Assembly: GCA_964501655.1 (NCBI GenBank)
Contig: CAZCTN010000029.1
Span: 1-42,958, forward strand
Source: JAAYJK01 sp964501655
Lineage (GTDB): Bacteria; Bacillota; Syntrophomonadia; Syntrophomonadales; Syntrophomonadaceae
Direction of reading: 5' to 3'
DNA: 42,958 nt
A program made the position numbers and the translations under genes. This document shows positions 15,279-24,429 of this stretch, piece by piece (position 1 is the stretch's first letter; the number at the start of each line of letters is the position of its first letter). Below the pieces are notes generated by a model, which had not been told where the DNA came from, searched no databases, and worked only from the letters and a program-made list of their open reading frames with translations.

Positions 15279-15287
15279 TGATACAAT
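15279..15287 (+). promoter_or_regulatory. Extended -10 promoter of pcrA-ligA
   Basis: TGA-TACAAT (15279-15287), 66 nt before the pcrA start. A TTGCGC at 15256-15261 is 20 nt upstream, too far for a standard -35, so recognition would rest on the extended -10. Confidence 0.45.
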
Positions 15288-15352
15288 AAAGTAGTTGGAA
15301 ATGAAAATGAATGTTTTTATGTGACGATTTATTTGTTTAAGGTGGTTTAATT

Positions 15353-17443
15353 ATGACTGACATTATGACTGGTTTAAACCAGGAACAGCAGGAGGCAGTT
15401 TTACATAGAGAGGGACCGTGTCTGGTCCTGGCTGGAGCCGGAAGCGGCAAGACCAGGGTGCTGACCAGCCGGATAGCCAATTTGATCCATGACGGTGCGG
15501 CTCCGGATTCCATACTGTCAATAACTTTTACCAACAAGGCAGCTCAGGAGATGCGCTCCCGGGTCTCCGGAATGATACCAAATTACACCGGGCAGTGGAT
15601 ACAGACCTTCCATGCCGCTTGCTATCGCATCTTGAGAATGGATATCACCCTGCTGGGCTTTGACAAGAACTTTTCTATTATGGATGACTCAGAGGGTAAA
15701 GTTCTGATCAAGGGCATACTGCGAGAAGAGGAAGATTATGAAACCAAGCCGGACGAGATTCTGTACCAGATAAAGCAGCTTAAGAATAAGAAACAGGATG
15801 CCCAGGAATACTTCCGGGAATTAAATCTTCCCTATCACAAAGCGGAGAAATTCTACCGGGTATACCGCATATACCAGCAGCGGATGCGGGAGTTGAATGC
15901 GGTGGATTTTGAGGATCTAATCCTGTTATGCATTGAGTTGTTTCAGCAGCACCCCCAGTGCCTGGAAAAATATCAAAACTGGTTTAAGTATGTGATGATC
16001 GATGAGTATCAGGATACCAATTATATTCAGTATCTTTGGGCCAGGCTGCTGTCCCTCAAACACCGCAACCTGTTTATTGTGGGCGACCCGGATCAGTCCA
16101 TCTACAGCTGGAGAGGAGCGGAACCTTATAATATTACCCGTTTCTTCAATGATTATCCGGATGCTCGGGTTATCAAGCTGGAACAGAATTACCGTTCCAC
16201 CGGTCATATCCTGGAAGCAGCCAATGCGGTTATTAAGAATAACAGCAGCCATGAGAAAAAAAGACTCTATACTAATCGAGGCGAGGGGGATAAACTGGTT
16301 CAGTACTGCGCCATTGATAGTTTCGGCGAGGCTGCCTTTATTGCTGACACCATTGCGGACCTGGTTGATCGGGAAGGCAGAAGTTACCAGGATTGCGCGG
16401 TGTTTTACCGGACTCATGCCCAGTCCCGTTTAATGGAGGAGGCTCTGGTGCGCAGGTATATACCCTACAGGATAATTGGAGCGCACCGATTCTATGATCG
16501 AAGAGAAGTAAAAGACATAATCGCCTATCTAAAGTTAAGCTGCAATAATAATGACCGTTTGAGTTTTGAACGCATCATTAACGTTCCCCGCAGGGGAATA
16601 GGGGACAAGACTATAGAGAAGATCAAGCAGATGGCCGAGGAGCGGGATATATCCCTCCTGGAGGTTCTGGCCGATTCAACGGAATTACCAGGGCTGAATC
16701 GCAAAAAAGTAGAACAACTGGAGCAGTTTTATGGTATGATCAGGTATTTCGGCAGCCTGGAGGAGTCTGGTTCTGCGGTGGTGGAGATTCTGGAGCAGGT
16801 CCTGGCCATGACCGCTTATGCGGAAGACCTGTTGAAAAACAGCCCGGTCGATGCTCAGACTCGCATCGAAAACCTGCATGAATTAAGGTCTCTGGCGATA
16901 GAGTTCAGCCAGGGGGGCGGAGGCGGGCTGGAAGATTTCCTGGCTGAGATTGCCCTGGTACAGGATACTGACGATACGGACCATTCCGATTCAGTTTGTT
17001 TGATGACTCTGCATGGAGCCAAGGGTTTGGAGTTCCCGGTAGTGTTTTTAACCGGGATGGAAGAGGGAGTTTTTCCTTCCTATCGCAGTGAGACTCCGGA
17101 AGAGATGGAAGAGGAACGGCGTTTATGCTACGTAGGAATAACCCGGGCCCGGGACCGCCTTTTCCTTACCAATGCCGTTTCGCGCCTGCTTTACGGCTAT
17201 GAGCGCAATAACCCGGCTTCAAGGTTTTTGCAGGAAATACCCCGGGAATTGTTGGAGGTTCCTGAACAGGAGGTAGTTGAGTCTTACATCTTCTACCAGG
17301 GGGACAAGGTGAGGCACAAGAAATTTGGCATTGGAATAATTACCAGCCTGATTGAAGACGAACAAATAGCAGTAATAGATTTTGAACGGGCCGGGATAAG
17401 AATGCTGCGTTTAGATATAGCTCCTTTGGAGAAAATATCATAA
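15353..17443 (+). CDS. pcrA: ATP-dependent DNA helicase PcrA/UvrD
   Basis: 696-aa superfamily 1A 3'-5' helicase for repair and removal of recombination or transcription blocks. Motifs in order: Q-motif GLNQEQQEAV, Walker A GAGSGKT (28-34), Ia ITFTNKAAQEM, II YVMIDEYQDTN, III FIVGDPDQSIYSWRGA, IV LEQNYRSTGHI, V SVCLMTLHGAKGLEFPVVFLTG and VI RLCYVGITRARDRL. The C-terminal tail has the KVRHKKFGIGII segment that binds RNA polymerase in PcrA proteins. Length is slightly under the usual 720-740. GGTGG lies 8 nt before the ATG. ligA follows after 50 nt, the conserved Firmicutes order. Confidence 0.95.
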   Translation: MTDIMTGLNQEQQEAVLHREGPCLVLAGAGSGKTRVLTSRIANLIHDGAAPDSILSITFTNKAAQEMRSRVSGMIPNYTGQWIQTFHAACYRILRMDITLLGFDKNFSIMDDSEGKVLIKGILREEEDYETKPDEILYQIKQLKNKKQDAQEYFRELNLPYHKAEKFYRVYRIYQQRMRELNAVDFEDLILLCIELFQQHPQCLEKYQNWFKYVMIDEYQDTNYIQYLWARLLSLKHRNLFIVGDPDQSIYSWRGAEPYNITRFFNDYPDARVIKLEQNYRSTGHILEAANAVIKNNSSHEKKRLYTNRGEGDKLVQYCAIDSFGEAAFIADTIADLVDREGRSYQDCAVFYRTHAQSRLMEEALVRRYIPYRIIGAHRFYDRREVKDIIAYLKLSCNNNDRLSFERIINVPRRGIGDKTIEKIKQMAEERDISLLEVLADSTELPGLNRKKVEQLEQFYGMIRYFGSLEESGSAVVEILEQVLAMTAYAEDLLKNSPVDAQTRIENLHELRSLAIEFSQGGGGGLEDFLAEIALVQDTDDTDHSDSVCLMTLHGAKGLEFPVVFLTGMEEGVFPSYRSETPEEMEEERRLCYVGITRARDRLFLTNAVSRLLYGYERNNPASRFLQEIPRELLEVPEQEVVESYIFYQGDKVRHKKFGIGIITSLIEDEQIAVIDFERAGIRMLRLDIAPLEKIS

Positions 17444-17493
17444 TAGAACCGGTGCCGTAATTTGCCAAACTATCAAGGGAGAGGAGGACCCGG

Positions 17494-19494
17494 GTGAGAG
17501 ATCCGCATAACCACATAGAAGAATTGCGGGATGAGCTAAGAAAACATGAATATCGTTATTATGTCCTGGACGATCCGCTCATCAGTGATGCTGAATATGA
17601 CCGGCTAATGCTGGAATTAAGACAACTGGAACAGGCTAACCCTCAGCTGCTGCGCAGTGATTCCCCTACTCAGAGGGTAGGGGGGCAGCCTCTGGATAAA
17701 TTCGGCAGTGCAGCTCATCGCTTCCCCTTGTTGAGCCTGGATAATGCTTTTACTTACCAGGATTTGAAGGATTTTGACCACCGTCTGAAAAGGGAGCTGG
17801 ACCAGGTTTCGTATATGGCCGAACTCAAGATAGATGGTGTATCCATTGCTCTGGTCTATGAACAGGGTATTTTGCTCAATGCAGCCACCCGCGGGGACGG
17901 GATGGTGGGAGAAGATGTGACCGCCAATATACGCACCATTAAAAGCATCCCCTTGAAATTACCCAACCCCCTTCCCCGCCTGGAAGTTCGGGGAGAAATA
18001 TTTATGCCCAAGGCAGAATTTTTGCGTTTAAACATCGAAAAAGAGGAGAAGGGTGAAAAGGTTTTTGCCAATCCCCGTAATGCGGCGGCTGGTTCCCTCC
18101 GACAGCTGAATCCTGGCATCACCGCTCAACGTTCCCTGGATTCATTTATTTATGACATTTTATACCTGGAAGGCAAAGAGGTATCCAGCCAGGCTGAAGC
18201 CCTGCAGACCTTGCGTGAGTCGGGATTTAAGGTTAATTCCCAGGCCAGAAGCTGTGAGGATATGGAAGCAGTGATTCATTATATTCAGGAATTGGCTGAT
18301 AAGCGGCATGAACTCCCCTATGAGATCGATGGGGTGGTAATTAAGCTGAATCTCTATGCCGGCCGAAGCCGGATGGGGCAAACCACCCGCAGCCCCCGCT
18401 GGGCTGTAGCCTACAAGTTCCCGGCGGAAGAAAAGGAAACGGATTTACTGAAGGTGGAAATCAATGTTGGCAGGACTGGGATTATAGCTCCTACCGCCAT
18501 CCTGGAGCCGGTATTTATAGCGGGTACTACGGTGAGCCGGGCCAGCATGCATAATTTTGATCTGGTGGCCGAAAAGGATATCCGTATAGGAGACCGGGTC
18601 CTGATTCATAAAGCCGGGGATATCATCCCGGAAATAATTAAGTCTTTGCCCGAGCAGCGCAGCGGCAGGGAGCAAATCATCCTTCCGCCCGGCATCTGCC
18701 CGGCCTGCGGCAGTGGTGTGGTCAGGCTGGATGGGGAAGTAGCCCATCGCTGTGAAAACATAAACTGCCCGGCGCGTCTCAAGGAAAGTTTGATTTTCTT
18801 TGCATCCCGAGGGGCTATGGACATTGAGGGTCTGGGTCCGGCACTGGTGGAACAGCTGGTAAACAGCGGTTTGGTAGAACAGGTGGCTGATTTGTACGAG
18901 CTGGATGAGGAAAAAGTAGCGGCCCTGGATAGGATGGCCAGCAAATCAGCCCGGAATCTGTTGCAGGCAATTGAAAAGAGCAAAGCTCAGCCTCTGCACC
19001 GCCTGCTCACAGCCCTGGGAATCAGGCATATTGGGGCTAAAAGTGCCCGCATACTGGCCGGTCAGATATCTCACATGGACGGATTTTTCCAGGTTGGGGA
19101 AGAAGAACTGGCCCAAATACCGGAAATTGGACCGGTTATGGCCGACAGCATAGTAAAATTCTTTGCTGAACCCTTGAACCGGGAAACTATTGACCGGCTC
19201 AGGGAGCAGGGAGTTAACATGAGGGAAGAACGGCCTGCTGAGAGGGATCTGCCCCTGGTCGGGAAGACCTTCGTGCTGACCGGAAGTTTGCAGACCATGA
19301 CCCGTATACAGGCCGGCGAAACCATCCAGGCTCTAGGAGGCAAAGTCAGTGGCAGTGTGAGCAAAAAAACTGATTATGTAATAGCCGGAGAATCACCTGG
19401 CAGCAAATATGAGCAGGCGGTTAAACTGGGCTTGAATATCCTGGATGAATCCCGGTTCCTGGAGAAGCTGGGTGAATGGCAGCCCGGAAGCTAA
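17494..19494 (+). CDS. ligA: NAD-dependent DNA ligase
   Basis: 666 aa, full length. It seals nicks in replication and repair. The N-terminal Ia domain has the HEYRYYVLDDPLISDAEYD NMN-binding helix. The nucleotidyltransferase Lys112 is in ELKIDGVS. Further motifs: PRNAAAGSLRQL, the PRWAVAYKFPAEE region and KAGDIIPEI. The zinc finger has four Cys (CPACGSG, then RCENINCPAR). HhH repeats and a C-terminal BRCT domain (GKTFVLTGSLQTMTR to SPGSKYEQA) complete it. GTG start, with GAGGAGG about 7 nt upstream. Probably co-transcribed with pcrA. Confidence 0.96.
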   Translation: MRDPHNHIEELRDELRKHEYRYYVLDDPLISDAEYDRLMLELRQLEQANPQLLRSDSPTQRVGGQPLDKFGSAAHRFPLLSLDNAFTYQDLKDFDHRLKRELDQVSYMAELKIDGVSIALVYEQGILLNAATRGDGMVGEDVTANIRTIKSIPLKLPNPLPRLEVRGEIFMPKAEFLRLNIEKEEKGEKVFANPRNAAAGSLRQLNPGITAQRSLDSFIYDILYLEGKEVSSQAEALQTLRESGFKVNSQARSCEDMEAVIHYIQELADKRHELPYEIDGVVIKLNLYAGRSRMGQTTRSPRWAVAYKFPAEEKETDLLKVEINVGRTGIIAPTAILEPVFIAGTTVSRASMHNFDLVAEKDIRIGDRVLIHKAGDIIPEIIKSLPEQRSGREQIILPPGICPACGSGVVRLDGEVAHRCENINCPARLKESLIFFASRGAMDIEGLGPALVEQLVNSGLVEQVADLYELDEEKVAALDRMASKSARNLLQAIEKSKAQPLHRLLTALGIRHIGAKSARILAGQISHMDGFFQVGEEELAQIPEIGPVMADSIVKFFAEPLNRETIDRLREQGVNMREERPAERDLPLVGKTFVLTGSLQTMTRIQAGETIQALGGKVSGSVSKKTDYVIAGESPGSKYEQAVKLGLNILDESRFLEKLGEWQPGS

Positions 19495-19634
19495 TACTAG
19501 GCATAAGGGCTCCGGTAAACCCCTTGCTCTTGAACCCTGCAGTCAAGCTCATTTCCCCACCTATCAACCAGCGGCAGAGGGCGGATAATATTGCGGAAAC
19601 AGTTCGGTTTTTGCCGCGAAATATGGTAAAATAC

Positions 19635-19664
19635 TTAGTTAAGCCCCAGGCTTTTTGGTATAAT
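19635..19664 (+). promoter_or_regulatory. Promoter of gatCAB
   Basis: TATAAT (19659-19664) with a weak -35 TTAGTT (19635-19640) at 18 nt, 36 nt before the gatC start. It lies in the 206-nt ligA-gatC gap, where I see no other gene. Confidence 0.5.
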
Positions 19665-19700
19665 ATTTCACATGGGTTTAATATACAGGGAGGTAAGGAT

Positions 19701-19985
19701 ATGGCTCTAAGCATCGAGGAAGTCCAGCATGTAGCGCTTCTAGCCCGGTTGAATCTTAACCAGGCAGAACAGGAAAGATATGCAGATCAATTGGGTTCCA
19801 TATTGCAATATGTCGACAAACTTAACCAGTTGGATAGCGAGGGAATAGAACCCCTGGATCATATACTGCCGGTTTTCAATGTTTTCCGGCCAGACCAGGT
19901 GAGCCCCAGTCCGGGGCGGGAGGAAATATTGGCCAATGCCCCTCTGGTTGAAGAAGGGCAATATAAAGTTCCAAAAATAATATGA
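19701..19985 (+). CDS. gatC: Asp-tRNA(Asn)/Glu-tRNA(Gln) amidotransferase subunit C
   Basis: 94 aa, normal for GatC, the small subunit wrapping GatA and GatB. It has the family pattern VQHVALLARLNLNQAEQERYADQLG, VDKLNQLDSEGIEPLDH and LRP/FRPD-x-V in the second half. The ATG at 19701 has GGGAGGT 8 nt upstream; the frame is open much further upstream, but that sequence is not GatC-like. First gene of gatCAB, with its own promoter. gatA begins about 10 nt downstream. The complex turns mischarged Glu-tRNA(Gln) (and Asp-tRNA(Asn)) into Gln-tRNA (and Asn-tRNA). Confidence 0.93.
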   Translation: MALSIEEVQHVALLARLNLNQAEQERYADQLGSILQYVDKLNQLDSEGIEPLDHILPVFNVFRPDQVSPSPGREEILANAPLVEEGQYKVPKII

Positions 19986-19997
19986 GGGGTGCTTCCA

Positions 19998-21452
19998 TTG
20001 GAATTGTATGAATTGACCCTGCATGAAATGCAGGCATTATTACATAAAAAAGAAGCTTCCGCCCAAGAGTTAGTCCAATCGGTGTGCGGACGCATCAATG
20101 CCGTTGAAGATAAAGTGAAGGCTTTCTTAACTCTGGATCAGGAGGGAGCTCTGGCTCAGGCGCAGCAGTGGGATGCCCGGGGCGAATTTTCCGGGTTGGC
20201 GGGGATACCCTATGGTTTAAAGGACATTATCTGCTCCCGGGGCATCAGGACCACTTGTGCTTCCAAAATATTGGAGAATTTTGTGCCATTTTATGATGCT
20301 ACCGTGGCGGCTCGGCTCAAAGGGGCGGGAGGAGTACTGATGGGAAAACTTAATATGGATGAGTTTGCCATGGGTTCTTCAACTGAACAATCCGCATTTT
20401 TCCCTACCAGGAATCCCTGGGATCTGGAACGGGTACCGGGAGGTTCATCCGGGGGATCAGCAGCAGCGGTGGCAGCAGGAGAAGTTCCATTTGCCCTGGG
20501 CACCGATACCGGAGGGTCTATCCGGCAGCCGGCATCCTTTTGCGGGGTAGTGGGAATCAAGCCCACCTACGGAAGAGTGTCCCGTTATGGTGTGGTGGCC
20601 TACGCTTCATCCCTGGACCAAGTAGGGGTACTCGGCCGGGAAGTAAGAGATTGCGCCCTGGTCCTTAATATTATTGCCGGCCAAGACCCGCTGGACTCAA
20701 CCTGTGTTGAGGTGGAAAAGCCGGATTTTACCTCTTATTTAAACCAGGACATAAAGGGTCTTAAGATAGCTTATCCCCGGGAATATTTCCAGGAGGGAAT
20801 AGATAAGGGAATCAAGGAGATAGTGAAAAAGGCCCTGCTTAAGTATGAAGAGCTGGGGGCCATAATTGAGGAGGTATCCCTTCCCCACAGCGAATATGCC
20901 CTGCCCGCCTATTATCTGGTGGCTACTGCTGAGGCCAGTGCCAACCTGGCTCGCTTTGACGGGGTGAGATACGGGCTGCGGGATCTGGAAGCGGAAAATG
21001 TAATCCAGATGTTTTCGGCTACCCGGGCAGCGGGTTTTGGTGATGATGTAAAAATGAGAATAATGCTGGGCACCTATGCTTTGAGTTCAGGCTATTATGA
21101 TGCCTACTATCTTAAAGCCTTGAAGGTAAGAAGATTGATCAAAAATGACTTTGACCAGGTATTCCAGGACTTCGATTTGATAGTATCCCCGACTACTCCC
21201 ACTCCGGCCTTTAAAATAGGGGAACAGGTAGGGGACCCTCTTACCCTGTATATGAATGACATATTGACGGTGCCGATTAATATGGCCGGACTGCCGGGCA
21301 TGTCCATACCCTGCGGTTTTCTGAATGGTCTGCCGGTAGGCATGCAGTTGGTCGGCAAAGCATTTGATGAGGGAACTTTGATCAGGGCTGCCTATGCCTT
21401 CGAAAACAATACCGACTATCACAAGGTCAAACCGGATCTGGGGGTGATGTAA
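19998..21452 (+). CDS. gatA: Glu-tRNA(Gln) amidotransferase subunit A
   Basis: 484 aa. The amidase that releases ammonia from glutamine for GatB. The amidase signature is complete: catalytic Lys in PYGLKDII, the first Ser in RVPGGSSGGSAAAVAAG (cis-Ser) and the nucleophile in GTDTGGSIRQPA, with GIKPTYGRVSRYG after it. Further: SPTTPTPAF and AGLPGMSIPCGF. Start: TTG at 19998 with GAGGGG 8 nt upstream, giving MELYELTLHEMQ; a GTG at 19989 is possible but would overlap the ribosome site. gatB follows 1 nt after the stop. Confidence 0.95.
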   Translation: MELYELTLHEMQALLHKKEASAQELVQSVCGRINAVEDKVKAFLTLDQEGALAQAQQWDARGEFSGLAGIPYGLKDIICSRGIRTTCASKILENFVPFYDATVAARLKGAGGVLMGKLNMDEFAMGSSTEQSAFFPTRNPWDLERVPGGSSGGSAAAVAAGEVPFALGTDTGGSIRQPASFCGVVGIKPTYGRVSRYGVVAYASSLDQVGVLGREVRDCALVLNIIAGQDPLDSTCVEVEKPDFTSYLNQDIKGLKIAYPREYFQEGIDKGIKEIVKKALLKYEELGAIIEEVSLPHSEYALPAYYLVATAEASANLARFDGVRYGLRDLEAENVIQMFSATRAAGFGDDVKMRIMLGTYALSSGYYDAYYLKALKVRRLIKNDFDQVFQDFDLIVSPTTPTPAFKIGEQVGDPLTLYMNDILTVPINMAGLPGMSIPCGFLNGLPVGMQLVGKAFDEGTLIRAAYAFENNTDYHKVKPDLGVM

Positions 21453-21453
21453 G

Positions 21454-22896
21454 ATGAGCAGCGGATTTGAAACCGTTATAGGTTTGGAAGTGCATGTGGA
21501 GCTGAAGACCAGGAGCAAGATCTTCTGTTCCTGCTCCAATGAATTCGGAGCTGAACCCAACACCAATGTGTGTCCGATATGTTCCGGTTTTCCGGGTATG
21601 CTGCCGGTGCTCAACCGGCAGGTGGTAGAGTATGCTATAAAAGCCGGGTTGGCCTTGAACTGCGAGATTGCCGACTCTTGCAAGTTTGACCGCAAGAATT
21701 ATTTTTACCCGGATTTGCCCAAAGCTTATCAGATATCCCAGTACGATTTGCCCATATGCAAAAAAGGATACCTGGATATTGAAGCGGATGGGGGAAAAAA
21801 GCGCATAGGCATAACCCGGGCCCATTTGGAAGAGGATGCCGGCAAACTGGTACATCAGGGAAGCATAACTTCCACCCCCTTCTCCCTGGTGGATTTGAAT
21901 CGTTCTGGTGTACCCCTGCTGGAGATAGTATCCGAACCTGACCTGCGCAATTCCGGGGAGGCCCGGGCCTACATGGAAAAACTGCGGTCGCTGCTGCTGT
22001 TTGCCGGGGTATCAGATTGTAAAATGGAGGAAGGTTCATTAAGATGTGATGCCAATGTCTCGGTACGTCCTTGCGGTGAGGAAAAGCTGGGCACCCGAGC
22101 TGAGATAAAGAACCTTAATTCCTTTAAGGCCATGGAAAAGGCAATTGACTATGAAGTGCGCCGACAGATTGAAGCCATTGAGGATGGAGAGGAGATAGTT
22201 CAGGAGACCCGAACCTGGGAGGAAGATCGTCAGATTACCCGGTCCATGCGCTCCAAGGAAGAAGCCCATGATTACCGGTATTTCCCTGAACCTGATCTGA
22301 CCCCTCTGCGCATCAGCAGGGATTGGGTTAACCAGGTTATGGAGAGTATGCCGGAGATGCCGGAAGAGGCCCGGGAGAGGCTGATGGATGAATATGGCCT
22401 TTCCGCCTACGATGCCGGCCTGCTCACTCTAACTCCAGATACACTGGCTTTCTTCGATGAATGTACCCGTTACTATAAGGATGGCAAAATTATTTCCAAT
22501 TGGATGATGGGAGAGATGAGCAAACTATTAAACCAGAAGAACATGGATATTGCCCAATGCCAGATAGAACCAGTCAAACTGGCCCATATGCTGAAGCTGA
22601 TCGATAAGGGCAGTATCAGCGGTAAAATGGCCAAAGAGATCTTCGAAATCATGTTTGCCACTGGCCAAGCTGCAGAAGAGATTATTAAAGAAAAGGGAAT
22701 GGAACAGATATCGGATACCGCTACCCTGGAAAAGATCATCCAGGAAGTAATTGACAGGAATCCAGGGGTGGTAGAAGACTATCGGAACGGAAAAAAGAAA
22801 GCAACCGGGTTTTTGGTAGGGCAGGTCATGCAAGCTACTAAAGGACAGGCAAATCCGGCCCTGGTTAACCAGATCCTGGCCCAAAAGCTGAACTAG
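21454..22896 (+). CDS. gatB: Glu-tRNA(Gln) amidotransferase subunit B
   Basis: 480 aa, family length. It phosphorylates the misacylated tRNA carboxylate and amidates it with ammonia from GatA. Features: GLEVHVELKTRSKIFCSC, then CPICSGFPGMLPVLN giving the zinc Cys cluster (CSC/CPIC), KFDRKNYFYPDLPKAYQISQYD, ITRAHLEEDAGK, LVDLNRSGVPLLEIVSEPD and RCDANVSVRP. The C-terminal YqeY-like tail (KMAKEIFEIMF to GFLVGQVMQATKGQANP) binds tRNA. ATG start with GGGGGTG upstream. It is the last gene of the operon, with a hairpin terminator about 80 nt later. Confidence 0.96.
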   Translation: MSSGFETVIGLEVHVELKTRSKIFCSCSNEFGAEPNTNVCPICSGFPGMLPVLNRQVVEYAIKAGLALNCEIADSCKFDRKNYFYPDLPKAYQISQYDLPICKKGYLDIEADGGKKRIGITRAHLEEDAGKLVHQGSITSTPFSLVDLNRSGVPLLEIVSEPDLRNSGEARAYMEKLRSLLLFAGVSDCKMEEGSLRCDANVSVRPCGEEKLGTRAEIKNLNSFKAMEKAIDYEVRRQIEAIEDGEEIVQETRTWEEDRQITRSMRSKEEAHDYRYFPEPDLTPLRISRDWVNQVMESMPEMPEEARERLMDEYGLSAYDAGLLTLTPDTLAFFDECTRYYKDGKIISNWMMGEMSKLLNQKNMDIAQCQIEPVKLAHMLKLIDKGSISGKMAKEIFEIMFATGQAAEEIIKEKGMEQISDTATLEKIIQEVIDRNPGVVEDYRNGKKKATGFLVGQVMQATKGQANPALVNQILAQKLN

Positions 22897-22978
22897 ATTT
22901 AGCAGATCAGCGGCTTGTTTAACAAGATTTACCACTGTGATAAAATAAAAAAGTTATTTCCCGGCCAATAGATGGCCC

Positions 22979-23004
22979 CCGCTTCTTTAAGCGGTCCGGT
23001 TTTT
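22979..23004 (+). terminator. Terminator after gatB
   Basis: CCGCTT (22979-22984) pairs with AAGCGG (22989-22994), a CTTT loop, then TCCGG and a run of five T. An overlapping second pairing, CCGGTTT (22996-23002) with AAACCGG (23013-23019), could extend or compete with it. Confidence 0.55.
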
Positions 23005-23136
23005 CATTAACCAAACCGGCGGCGGAGTCTAATCTCCCCCATGGTTGCAGCGGCAGGTTAAAACCGCTTTCTGGTACTTTTTAACATGCCAACCCAATAA
23101 TTTATAATTGCCCTGAAGGGAAAAGGAGTTTGATAT

Positions 23137-24312
23137 ATGAATTCTATTTCATCAAACACTCCCTGGTTTAGTCGGGAGGGAGCCAAGATAAATATTGTGG
23201 ATACTACTTTACGGGATGGAGAGCAGACGGCCGGAGTGGTATTTGCCAATGCGGAGAAAATTAGGATTGCCAAGTATTTGGATCAGATCGGGGTTGACCA
23301 GATAGAGGCTGGTATCCCGGTAATGGGCGGATTCGAGAAAGAATGCATCAAACAGATAGTTGACCTGGGACTAAAATCCAGTATCATGGCCTGGAACCGA
23401 GCGGCCATATCCGACATCAAAGAGTCTCTATGCTGTGGAGTGGATGCAGTAGCCATATCAATTTCCACCTCTGATATCCATATCCAGCATAAACTTCAGA
23501 CTACTCATGAGGATGTTTTAAAGCGGATGTCTGATGCGGTAAAATATGCCAAGGACAACAACAAGTATGTTTCGGTTAACGCCGAGGATGCTTCTCGTTC
23601 CCGTATGGAGTTTTTAACTGAGTTTGCGCTGATTGCCAAGCATGCCGGGGCTGACCGGCTACGATTCTGTGATACTGTAGGCACCTTGACCCCCTTAAAT
23701 ACCTATCATTATATAAAGACATTGAAAGATGTCACCGGTCTGGATATTGAGATGCATACCCATAATGATTTCGGCATGGCTACTGCCAATGCCCTGGCCG
23801 GTATTTATGCCGGAGCCAATTACGTGGGAGTGACCGTCAACGGCTTGGGAGAGAGAGCCGGCAACACCTGTTTGCAGGAGATGATCATGGTAATTAAATA
23901 CCTGCTCAATATGCCGGTAAAATATGATACCACTCTTTTTCGGGAAGTGGCAGAATACGTAGCTGCAGCCTCAGGCCGTGAATTACCGGTAAACAAACCG
24001 ATAGTAGGCAGTAACATTTTTGCCCATGAATCGGGGATTCACGGAGACGGCGTTCTCAAGAATCCTCTGACCTATGAAGTGTTTAGTCCCGAAGAAGTGG
24101 GACTGGAAAGGCAGATCGTTATAGGCAAGCATTCGGGATCGGCGGCTATCCGGGCTAAATTTCTCCATGAATACGGAGTGGAACTGTCCCATGATTCATC
24201 CGAGCAAATTCTGGGCCGAGTTCGGCAGCTGGCTATTGATCTTAAGAGATCATTATTTGATAAGGAATTGGTTTATATTTTTGAAGAGTACAAGAGGGAG
24301 AGAGGAGATTAA
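23137..24312 (+). CDS. Homocitrate synthase-like protein; candidate Re-citrate synthase
   Basis: 391-aa DRE-TIM acyltransferase (LeuA/NifV/Re-citrate synthase family). It has NIVDTTLRDGEQTAGVVF (metal Asp and catalytic Arg), the HTHNDFGMATANALAG metal His pair, NGLGERAGNTCLQE, HESGIHGDGVLKN and VIGKHSGSAAI. It is too short for the C-terminal leucine-binding domain of 2-isopropylmalate synthase, so LeuA is unlikely. NifV homocitrate synthase is possible by sequence, but no nif genes are near. The next gene is NADP isocitrate dehydrogenase. This context favours a Re-citrate synthase, an enzyme of several anaerobes that evolved in this family and is commonly annotated as homocitrate synthase. 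AAAGGAG lies 9 nt before the ATG. Confidence 0.8.
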   Translation: MNSISSNTPWFSREGAKINIVDTTLRDGEQTAGVVFANAEKIRIAKYLDQIGVDQIEAGIPVMGGFEKECIKQIVDLGLKSSIMAWNRAAISDIKESLCCGVDAVAISISTSDIHIQHKLQTTHEDVLKRMSDAVKYAKDNNKYVSVNAEDASRSRMEFLTEFALIAKHAGADRLRFCDTVGTLTPLNTYHYIKTLKDVTGLDIEMHTHNDFGMATANALAGIYAGANYVGVTVNGLGERAGNTCLQEMIMVIKYLLNMPVKYDTTLFREVAEYVAAASGRELPVNKPIVGSNIFAHESGIHGDGVLKNPLTYEVFSPEEVGLERQIVIGKHSGSAAIRAKFLHEYGVELSHDSSEQILGRVRQLAIDLKRSLFDKELVYIFEEYKRERGD

Positions 24313-24429
24313 TAGGTGGGAAAGACAATGGCAGAAAAATACTCTCTCCGGGTTTAATCTGGACTGATGGATTATGGCTAATATCCAACCGCAGCCGGGC
24401 TGCTAAATCTGATAAAGGAGTTTATGCTG